A DNA stretch of 64,000 bases from an uncultured Lachnospiraceae bacterium (GTDB taxonomy: Bacteria > Bacillota > Clostridia > Lachnospirales > Lachnospiraceae), in assembly GCA_910585895.1 (NCBI GenBank), contig CAJUHY010000006.1, forward strand, positions 1 to 64,000, given 5' to 3'. This document shows, piece by piece, positions 52,681-59,265 of the stretch. The position numbers and the translations under genes were made by a program. The stretch's first letter is position 1, and every line of letters begins with the position of its first letter. The notes beneath the pieces were generated by a model. That model was not told the origin of the DNA. It did not search any database and was given only the letters and a program-made list of their open reading frames with translations.

Positions 52681-52768
52681 TTATGGTAATATACTAACTC
52701 GTGATATATTAATTATCCTTGTTCCCGGCAGGAACCGGGGGCCAAAAGACCAAAAGGAGGTACAAGGC
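52664..52768 (+). promoter_or_regulatory. promoter and leader of the rpsF-ssb-rpsR operon, likely S6:S18 leader
   Basis: TTGCAA (52664-52669), 17 bases, TAATAT (52687-52692). The leader can fold around GTTCCCGGCAGGAACCGGGG, with alternative stems GTTCC/GGAAC and CCCGG/CCGGG. The S6:S18 complex autoregulates this operon in many bacteria through a leader hairpin with a conserved CCG bulge; the match here is by position and the CCG-containing hairpin only. Confidence 0.5.
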
Positions 52769-53059
52769 ATGAACAAATATGAATTAGCGCTCATCGTAAA
52801 TGCAAAGCTTGAAGATGAAGCGAGAGCCGAAGTTGTAGAAAAGACCAAAGGATACATTACACGTTTCGGCGGAACTATTACAGAAGTGGACGAGTGGGGC
52901 AAGAAGAGATTGGCTTACGAAATTCAGAAAATGAGAGAAGGTTTCTATTACTTCATCAAATTTGATGCTGAGCCAGATTGTCCGGCAGAGCTTGAAAAAC
53001 GTATACGTATTCAGGATAACGTGCTCCGTTTCTTATGCGTTAGACAGGATGAGGCATAA
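52769..53059 (+). CDS. rpsF: 30S ribosomal protein S6
   Basis: 96 residues, standard length. Begins MNKYELALIVNAKLEDEAR and carries VDEWGKKRLAYEIQKMREGFY, the conserved S6 segment (quoted part: EWGKKRLAYEI). AAAGGAGG lies upstream of ATG 52769. Binds 16S rRNA central domain with S18, encoded two genes on. Confidence 0.97.
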   Translation: MNKYELALIVNAKLEDEARAEVVEKTKGYITRFGGTITEVDEWGKKRLAYEIQKMREGFYYFIKFDAEPDCPAELEKRIRIQDNVLRFLCVRQDEA

Positions 53060-53077
53060 ATAGAAAGAGGAAATTAG

Positions 53078-53521
53078 ATGAACAAAGTCATACTTATGGG
53101 CAGATTGACCAGAGACCCTGAGGTCCGCTATTCACAGGGAGAGAATGCTACGGCGATTGCAAGATATACTCTGGCAGTAGATAGAAGATTCAGACGTGAT
53201 GGAGACCAGCAGACCGCAGATTTTATTAACTGCGTGGCATTTGGCAGAAGCGGAGAGTTCGCGGAGAAATATTTCCACAAGGGAATTAAGATAGCGGTGA
53301 CTGGCAGAATCCAGACAGGCAGCTACACCAATCAGGAAGGTCAGAAAGTCTACACCACAGATGTTGTGGTTGAGGATCAGGAATTTGCAGAGAGCAAGGC
53401 TGTAAGTGAGCAGTCAGCCGGTAGTTTTCAGCCGGCAGCCAGGCCTGAGCCCAGTGCAGCGGCAGGGGATGGTTTTATGAATATTCCTGATGGTATTGAC
53501 GAGGAATTACCGTTTAATTAG
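53078..53521 (+). CDS. ssb: single-stranded DNA-binding protein
   Basis: 147-residue SSB with an N-terminal OB fold (MNKVILMGRLTRDPEVRYS, FINCVAFGR, IAVTGRIQTGSY) and a disordered tail ending in the partner-binding acidic tip IDEELPFN. Lies between rpsF and rpsR, as in other Firmicutes. Confidence 0.97.
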   Translation: MNKVILMGRLTRDPEVRYSQGENATAIARYTLAVDRRFRRDGDQQTADFINCVAFGRSGEFAEKYFHKGIKIAVTGRIQTGSYTNQEGQKVYTTDVVVEDQEFAESKAVSEQSAGSFQPAARPEPSAAAGDGFMNIPDGIDEELPFN

Positions 53522-53537
53522 ATAGGAGGCAGAGAAA

Positions 53538-53801
53538 ATGGCTTATAACAAGACTGAAAAGGGCGATGCTCCCATGAAGAGGAGAGGCGGCGTTCGCAGA
53601 AGAAAGAAAGTTTGTGTATTTTGTGGCAAAGATAATGTGATTGATTATAAAGATACCAACAAGCTCAAGAGATATATCTCTGAGAGAGGCAAGATTCTTC
53701 CCAGAAGAATCACCGGTAACTGCGCAAAGCATCAGAGAGCGCTGACCGTTGCCATCAAAAGAGCAAGGCATATTGCATTGATGCCGTACGTTACAGATTA
53801 A
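53538..53801 (+). CDS. rpsR: 30S ribosomal protein S18
   Basis: 87 residues with a lengthened N-terminus, RRRKKVCVFCGKD (a CxxC retained, so possibly the zinc form), then KLKRYISERGKILPRRITG and AIKRARHIALMPY. ATAGGAGG precedes the ATG. Terminator follows. Confidence 0.97.
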   Translation: MAYNKTEKGDAPMKRRGGVRRRKKVCVFCGKDNVIDYKDTNKLKRYISERGKILPRRITGNCAKHQRALTVAIKRARHIALMPYVTD

Positions 53802-53812
53802 TCCGTACAATC

Positions 53813-53858
53813 AAAAGGATGTTCCAGAAGCCGGAAGGGCTTGGGAACATCCTTTTAT
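53813..53858. terminator. bidirectional terminator between rpsR and the HPrK-like gene
   Basis: AAAAGGATGTTCC (53813-53825) pairs with GGAACATCCTTTT (53844-53856). A-run before and T-run after suit termination from both sides. Confidence 0.9.
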
Positions 53859-55000
53859 TATACGAAGCAGTCAACAGCCTGTTTGATGACAGCGGCGGCA
53901 GAATCCTCTTTCGTGCACTGCAGATGGAAAAATGGTACGGAAACGCTCAGTTTTTCAACAAAGGAAAGGTTTGTAAGCAGCATATCTGCGGTCCAGGCGG
54001 GTGATACCAAGCGTTGTATAGTGCGCAGGGCAATCTCCTGAGCATTTAAAGGAAGCAAAGCATCTGTGGGAGCCTGTTTGAGGAAAGTGATACCGCCGAG
54101 AGGGACGGTTGATGTCGTATAGCAGCCCGAAGTACCGCACCAGGGGATGCCATAGACAATGGGTTTGCCTGCTTCGTACCCCAGCAGATTCAGGTCACCG
54201 TTTAAGTATGACGTCTGATAACGGCGATTCCAGAGTGCAGTATGCGTGGACTTCCCAGCGCCGGAGGGACCTGAGAAGAGCCATGCCTTGTTCCGGTAGA
54301 GGATGGAAGCGGAATGCAGTGCAAACAAGCCTTTACGTTGGGCGCAAATTAAGAAGGCGAAGCGCAGTGCATGGAAAATTTGCTCGGAGAGTCCGCTGGC
54401 GTGAGGTTTTGGGCAGAAAAGTGCGGCATGTCTGCCATCCATGGTTACATGCATCTCTGAAATTCCATACTCTGGCGGATATAGAAAGAGATAGCTGTCC
54501 TCGTTTTTGCAGATAGTCATCTCATCGGTGCGGACTAAGATATCCCCATTGACATGTGCCTCAGGGGAAGAAGGTACAATGTGAACCGTTAGGTCCGGAG
54601 CGCTGTGTTCACAGGAAAAGTCCCGGAATGAGGGGAGGAGCAGCTTTCCTGGCCCGTGGTAAGCAATAATCACAGGTCCGATTTGGAAATAATAATCAGC
54701 GGCTTGGGCAGTTGTATCAGCGGCCGGGGAGAGGATGTTTGCAGCTTCTAATTGGAGGAGAAAATGTGAAATATCCTCTTTCAAGGCGGGGATATCAGAA
54801 TCTTTGGCTTGATAATGTGAAACTAATGCTTCCAGCAACGTTTTTTCGTTGGCTCCCTGCTCCAAGGCGTGGTAAAGCAGCACACCCGATTCGTTTAAAC
54901 GGATGCTGCGCCGGAAGTCTGCGATATTCTGGCCATAAGGTAAAAGATAAGGGATGCCGGCAATCTCATGAAGCAGGTATCCGTTTTTTAATTCTGGCAT
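53858..55000 (-). CDS. PqqD-like domain fused to HPr-kinase-like P-loop domain
   Basis: 380 residues from ATG 55000 (AAAGGA upstream; a longer in-frame start falls inside the repeat element). Residues about 1-95 are PqqD-like (LNESGVLLYHALEQGANEKTL), the fold that binds peptide leaders in RiPP systems. The rest is an HPr serine kinase-like domain with P-loop GPSGAGKSTH (Lys250) and the segment PLGGITFLKQA. Such PqqD-HPrK proteins occur in RiPP and cell-envelope loci; their kinase substrate is unknown. It faces the S26 peptidase and PqqD genes across the repeat region. No radical SAM or precursor gene is visible. Confidence 0.85.
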   Translation of the reverse strand: MPELKNGYLLHEIAGIPYLLPYGQNIADFRRSIRLNESGVLLYHALEQGANEKTLLEALVSHYQAKDSDIPALKEDISHFLLQLEAANILSPAADTTAQAADYYFQIGPVIIAYHGPGKLLLPSFRDFSCEHSAPDLTVHIVPSSPEAHVNGDILVRTDEMTICKNEDSYLFLYPPEYGISEMHVTMDGRHAALFCPKPHASGLSEQIFHALRFAFLICAQRKGLFALHSASILYRNKAWLFSGPSGAGKSTHTALWNRRYQTSYLNGDLNLLGYEAGKPIVYGIPWCGTSGCYTTSTVPLGGITFLKQAPTDALLPLNAQEIALRTIQRLVSPAWTADMLLTNLSFVEKLSVSVPFFHLQCTKEDSAAAVIKQAVDCFV

Positions 55001-55353
55001 AAAAATTCCTTTCTGTAAAAAGCGTTCCCTCAGCCGAAGCGAATTGTGTAAAATACGTGTAGAACACGATTTTCCCCAATTCATTCCGGCTGGCAGTTAG
55101 TTCAGCCCACGCCATTCGCAAAGACGCCTACGGCGTTTTCCCGCAGCTTCGCAGCTAACTTTGCTCATAAGAAGGCGTTCCCTCAACCGAAGCGAATTGT
55201 GTAAAATACGTGTAGAACACGATTTTCCCCAATTCATTCCGGCTGGCTGAACTGGTAGAATATATTATTATTATAGCATTTCTATATAAAAAGTGATATA
55301 ATAAAAATATAAAGAGAAGAAGAGGAAATATCTCAGTTTTAACGGAAACGAAA
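55001..55353. other. gene-free region with hairpin-rich direct repeats
   Basis: This gap between divergent genes contains the 73-bp direct repeat (55022-55094 and 55175-55247), an 80-base middle with several hairpins (for example ACGCC TAC GGCGT and AGCTTCGCAGCT), and an AT-rich promoter area before 55354. ORFs reading through it are repeat-derived. Confidence 0.7.
55022..55247. repeat. 153-bp-period direct repeat with internal hairpins
   Basis: Copy one (55022-55094) and copy two (55175-55247) are 73 bases long with a single difference (CAGCCG versus CAACCG). Each copy is itself nearly palindromic: CAGCCG....GAATTG at one end is mirrored by CAATTC....CGGCTG at the other, with an inner hairpin CGTGT/ACACG. 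The layout suggests a dispersed intergenic repeat family. Translated on the minus strand it reads ASRNELGKIVFYTYFTQFAS, which I faintly recall from spurious proteins of Lachnospiraceae. Confidence 0.85.
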
Positions 55354-55797
55354 ATGGAATCGAGAGCAGATATTGAGCAATTATTGAAAGATGGGCACAC
55401 GGTCCAGACGGTCATCAACGGTTACAGTATGTATCCGATGCTTGTGCCTGACAGGGACAGCGTGATTCTTGCCCCACTGCAAGGGTATGTGCCAAGACGC
55501 GGTGATGTCGTGCTTTATCGGCGAGATAACAGTATCTTGGTGCTTCACCGGATTTGGCGGGTCAGACAGGACGGCGTTTATATGGTGGGAGATAACCAGA
55601 CGGAAATAGAGGGACCGCTGCGGCAGGACCAGATTCGCGGCAGTTTGGCGGCTTTTATCCGTAAGGGGAAGCATGTTTCGGTCGGCAATATTTATTATCG
55701 CGCATATGCGTTGGTCTGGCTATGGATGCGTCCTATCCGTCATAAAGTGGCGGTGGCTGTCCATGCTGTAAAGAAATTTAGGAGACATAGAGAATAA
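55354..55797 (+). CDS. S24/S26-family peptidase (signal peptidase I-like)
   Basis: 147 residues. The N-terminal half carries INGYSMYPMLVPDRDSVILA with the catalytic serine, PRRGDVVLYRRDN, LVLHRIWRV and MVGDNQTEIEGP, the boxes of signal peptidase I-like enzymes; the lysine of box D is not obvious (arginine occurs there). A hydrophobic C-terminal segment (about residues 110-130) could hold it in the membrane. The ribosome site is weak. It is the first of two small genes before the Pel locus, with a PqqD gene 18 bases later. Confidence 0.82.
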   Translation: MESRADIEQLLKDGHTVQTVINGYSMYPMLVPDRDSVILAPLQGYVPRRGDVVLYRRDNSILVLHRIWRVRQDGVYMVGDNQTEIEGPLRQDQIRGSLAAFIRKGKHVSVGNIYYRAYALVWLWMRPIRHKVAVAVHAVKKFRRHRE

Positions 55798-55815
55798 CTT
55801 TTTGAGGTAATGTAG

Positions 55816-56082
55816 GTGAATGCCAGATATAGAATCAGGAAAGCAGCAGGAAGTTACTGGCTGTTGGATATGCAGCAAGATGGGAAAAGTTATATAGAAC
55901 CGATTGCTTTAAATGAGAGCGGAGCCAGGATTTGGGAACTTGCCAGCCAGGGCTTGGATAAAGCGGCAATTGCAGAACATCTGGCAAAGAAGTACGGAAT
56001 CAGCAAAGAGATGGTAGAAGAGGATATCCTGCATTTTTTGGAGGGGCTGGAAGCTGCAGGAGTATCCATAGGGGATAAGTGA
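55816..56082 (+). CDS. PqqD family protein
   Basis: 88-residue PqqD-like protein: winged-helix-type segment IALNESGARIWELASQGLDK (20 residues, near 30) and EEDILHFLEGLEAAG. PqqD binds leader peptides and presents them to maturases; in genomes without a precursor nearby the role is unknown. GTG start with GAGGTA upstream. The Pel locus begins 10 bases after its stop, so it may be co-transcribed. Confidence 0.85.
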   Translation: MNARYRIRKAAGSYWLLDMQQDGKSYIEPIALNESGARIWELASQGLDKAAIAEHLAKKYGISKEMVEEDILHFLEGLEAAGVSIGDK

Positions 56083-56092
56083 GGCGCACATC

Positions 56093-58291
56093 ATGGAAAT
56101 ACTTTTGGTCGGCAGTGACAATGAATTGATGCGGACAATGATTAACAAGCTAAATAAAGAAGGACACCGTTGTTACGTGCTGACTGGTAATAAGAACCAG
56201 GTTGGCGCTTATAAGAATGCTTATGAAAAGTATCGTTTTCCCTATGAAAGCGATTGTCTGAAAGAGATTTTTGACAGTGTTCGTCCGGATGCCACGATTT
56301 TTTTAGGCGTATATGATTACAATTTTGACTGGACAGACCCGCGGAAAGAATCGGTGCGTTACCAGACTGCGCTGCAGAACGTTCTGACGTCCTTTTCCAT
56401 GCTCAAAAAAGGACGTTTTATCTACCTCTCTTCGGAGGAAGTTTACTCTCAGTCCTACCAGAATAATATTGATGAGCGGGAAGAGACCTCTGCATTTAGT
56501 TTCCGCAGTGTTGCTATCGCCCAGGGAGAGGATGTCTGCCGCAATTATAAACAGACGATGGGTACGGACACGGTAATTCTGCGTATGGACCATCTTTATA
56601 TGATGCCGGAAAAGCAGATGGGCGATAACCGCACAGTGATAGACACCAATCCTTGTGCCAAGATGTGCATTGAGGCCTTAGAGACTGGGTACATTCAGGC
56701 AAATGCCAACAAAGTTTTTTCCTTATTATATGTCAACGATGCGGTGGAGGCAATTTATAAAGCGGTTGCCGCTGAGGAACTTGGGCGGGAACTTTACCAT
56801 GTTTCCTCCGGTGAAGAAATCAATGAGATGGATTTGGCAAAGAAAATCCAGGAACAGATGGGAGAGGGAATTTCCATCACAGACAATACCGTGGGCAGTT
56901 TGATGCGTGTAGTTCTGGACAACGGCGTTTTTGACAGTGAGCTTGGCATGACGGTTTTCCACCATGTGGATGAAGTTGTCGCCAAGATGGCAAAATATAT
57001 TAAGAAATACAGCGCCAGTTTTATCAATCTGGAGGATGTCAGAGGTAAAAAGAAACGAAACTGGCGGCAGACGCTGCGTGTTATCTTTGAGGCGTTAGTG
57101 CCTTTCATAGAGAATATGATTTGTTTTATCCCCTTTTTTATGTTGAACAATCGGGCGGTTGGCAGCCGGTATTTTGCAAATTTGGATTTCTATTTGCTGT
57201 ATGTTCTGCTGTTTGCGATAGTGTATGGGCAGCAGCAGGCAACGTTCTCGGCGGTGCTTGCAGTGGGAGGTTACTGTTTCCGACAGATGTATAACCGCAG
57301 CAGTCTGGAAGTGCTGCTTGATTATAATACATATGTATGGATTGCACAATTGTTTATTTTAGGGCTTGCGGTCGGCTATATGAAGGACCGGCTGCGCAAC
57401 ATTCGCAATGAAAATAAGCATGAAGTGCAGTACATGGTAACGCAGTTGGATGATATTCAGGATATCAACACCAGTAATGTCCGCATCAAGAATCTGCTGG
57501 AGGTGCAGCTTGTCAATCAGAATGACAGTTTTGGTAAGATTTATGAGATTACTTCCAGCCTGGACCAGTACGAGCCATCTGAGGTATTGTTTTACGCGGC
57601 AGAAATCCTCGCCAAGCTGGTGGATAGTAAGGATGTAGCAATCTATACGATTGCCAACCGGTCTTATGCGCGTCTGTTTTCTGCGACGTCCCCCAAGGCG
57701 AGGGAGTTGGGCAATTCCATAGAATATACGAAGATGGAGGATATGTATCGCCTGCTCAAAGAGAAGAGGGTTTATATCAACCGCAGCATGGATCCGCAGT
57801 ATCCTTTGATGGCGGATGCCATTTATGCGGAGGATGAGATGCAGCTGATTCTTATGGTCTGGGGTATTCCATGGGAGCGCATGACACTGAGTCAGGCTAA
57901 CATGCTGATTATTATTGGCTATCTGATTCAGAATGCTGTGCTGCGTGCCAACCGATATCTGGATGCATTGGAGCAGCAGCGTTACCTGCAGGGAACAAAA
58001 GTGCTGGATGCGGAGGCGTTTGAGTCTCTGGTAAAGGCATACCTGACAGCGAGGAATAAAGGACTTACCGAGTGTACGGTTTTGGAGATAGATATTGAAG
58101 GCAAAAATTTGGAGAAAAGCGGGGATGAGTTAGCCGGGCTGATGCGCCAGAGCGATTATATTGGCAAGATGTCAGACGGAAGGCTCTGCGCCCTGTTATC
58201 AAATACAGACAGCAAAGACGCCGACTACGTAATCAAGCGTTTTGCAAAAACCGGTTATAACAGCGTGATTCAGGAGGATGTGGGGATATGA
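56093..58291 (+). CDS. pelD: degenerate NAD-epimerase domain fused to PelD-like c-di-GMP receptor
   Basis: 732 residues. Residues 1-310 follow the extended SDR/epimerase fold, but the dinucleotide glycines are missing (GSDNELM where GxxGxxG is expected) and no YxxxK active site is seen, so it is probably not an active epimerase. Residues about 325-435 hold four membrane helices, 440-600 a GAF-like domain, 630-732 a degenerate GGDEF domain. In the last, Arg685-Gln-Ser-Asp688 matches the RxxD inhibitory site that binds c-di-GMP, whereas the GGDEF signature is lost (KMSDGRLC). This is the PelD plan. The gene overlaps the next by 4 bases (ATGA). Confidence 0.85.
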   Translation: MEILLVGSDNELMRTMINKLNKEGHRCYVLTGNKNQVGAYKNAYEKYRFPYESDCLKEIFDSVRPDATIFLGVYDYNFDWTDPRKESVRYQTALQNVLTSFSMLKKGRFIYLSSEEVYSQSYQNNIDEREETSAFSFRSVAIAQGEDVCRNYKQTMGTDTVILRMDHLYMMPEKQMGDNRTVIDTNPCAKMCIEALETGYIQANANKVFSLLYVNDAVEAIYKAVAAEELGRELYHVSSGEEINEMDLAKKIQEQMGEGISITDNTVGSLMRVVLDNGVFDSELGMTVFHHVDEVVAKMAKYIKKYSASFINLEDVRGKKKRNWRQTLRVIFEALVPFIENMICFIPFFMLNNRAVGSRYFANLDFYLLYVLLFAIVYGQQQATFSAVLAVGGYCFRQMYNRSSLEVLLDYNTYVWIAQLFILGLAVGYMKDRLRNIRNENKHEVQYMVTQLDDIQDINTSNVRIKNLLEVQLVNQNDSFGKIYEITSSLDQYEPSEVLFYAAEILAKLVDSKDVAIYTIANRSYARLFSATSPKARELGNSIEYTKMEDMYRLLKEKRVYINRSMDPQYPLMADAIYAEDEMQLILMVWGIPWERMTLSQANMLIIIGYLIQNAVLRANRYLDALEQQRYLQGTKVLDAEAFESLVKAYLTARNKGLTECTVLEIDIEGKNLEKSGDELAGLMRQSDYIGKMSDGRLCALLSNTDSKDADYVIKRFAKTGYNSVIQEDVGI

Positions 58292-59253
58292 CAATGAAGG
58301 AAATTTTCTTCTGCTGTATCCTTCTGGCAAATACGGTGGTATCTGTTATTTATCTGCTGTTTGGTTTGCTGGTTGCCGGACGGCAGGAACCGGAGGATGA
58401 TAAGGGAGAAAAGGAGCAGGAAGAACCGCCGATGCGAGACGGCAAGGCGGTCTATATCATGAATTTTGTGGTTATGCTGCTTTGTCCGGTGGTCGGACCA
58501 ATCTTCTTTGGCGTCGGGCATCTGATGTTTCGCTTTGTGTTTCGGCAGGACGTCCACTTGGAAGATGTTATCTTTAGTAAAGAGCGCGTGAAGACGAATG
58601 AGCGTGCCGATGAAGAGCGGGAAAGAAATATGGCTCCCCTGGAGGAGGCGATAGCCGTCAGCGACAAGGAAAGCCTGAGAAGTTTGATGCTCAATGTTAT
58701 CCGCGGCGATATCCACAATTCGCTAGCAGCGATATCCCTGGCATTGAATAGCCAGGATTCGGAGACTTCGCACTATGCGGCTTCCGTGCTGCAGGACGAA
58801 CTGAATGGGTTCCGCGGTAATGTACAGAAGGTCTGGCGGGAGATTGAGGAGGAAGCTGAGGAGGAAACGGACTGTGAATTCTATTTGATTCCTTATATGA
58901 ATAGCGTACTGGAGCAGAAAGTCTTTACAGAGATGGAACAGAAGAATATGGTCAGTAAGTTTGCCGAGGTGGGTGAGGTTTTATACCGCAAGAATCCACA
59001 CAGGTTTACCAGCCAGTATTATGAATGGATTTGTCTGCGGCTGCTGGACGTCCGGGATTTCGAGGCAATGGAGCGTTGGTGCGACCGCGCGATGGCTCAG
59101 TATCCGGAAGAACTTTCCAGCTATACCTGTAAGCTGAAGCTGTACTTTACGGCACAGGAGAAGGAGAAATTTTTTAAGACAATGGATGCACTAAAGCAAT
59201 CCAGTATTGTAATTGACAGAGAGACGTTAGCGTTAATTCGTACGTTTGGTTAG
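58288..59253 (+). CDS. PelE-like membrane protein
   Basis: 321 residues. Two N-terminal membrane helices (about 5-30 and 55-85) with an acidic loop between them, then a helical, TPR/HEAT-like soluble domain with LMLNVIRGDIHNSLAAISLA and FEAMERWCDRAMAQYPEELSS. This is the layout of PelE, which couples PelD to the synthase in Pel systems. ATGA overlap with the PelD-like gene. Confidence 0.75.
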   Translation: MTMKEIFFCCILLANTVVSVIYLLFGLLVAGRQEPEDDKGEKEQEEPPMRDGKAVYIMNFVVMLLCPVVGPIFFGVGHLMFRFVFRQDVHLEDVIFSKERVKTNERADEERERNMAPLEEAIAVSDKESLRSLMLNVIRGDIHNSLAAISLALNSQDSETSHYAASVLQDELNGFRGNVQKVWREIEEEAEEETDCEFYLIPYMNSVLEQKVFTEMEQKNMVSKFAEVGEVLYRKNPHRFTSQYYEWICLRLLDVRDFEAMERWCDRAMAQYPEELSSYTCKLKLYFTAQEKEKFFKTMDALKQSSIVIDRETLALIRTFG

Positions 59254-59265
59254 GAGGTGATGGCA

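Noticed and set aside
55155..55418. 87-codon minus-strand ORF including the direct repeat
   Set aside because: Half is AT-rich promoter DNA read backwards and half is the repeat; no ribosome site.
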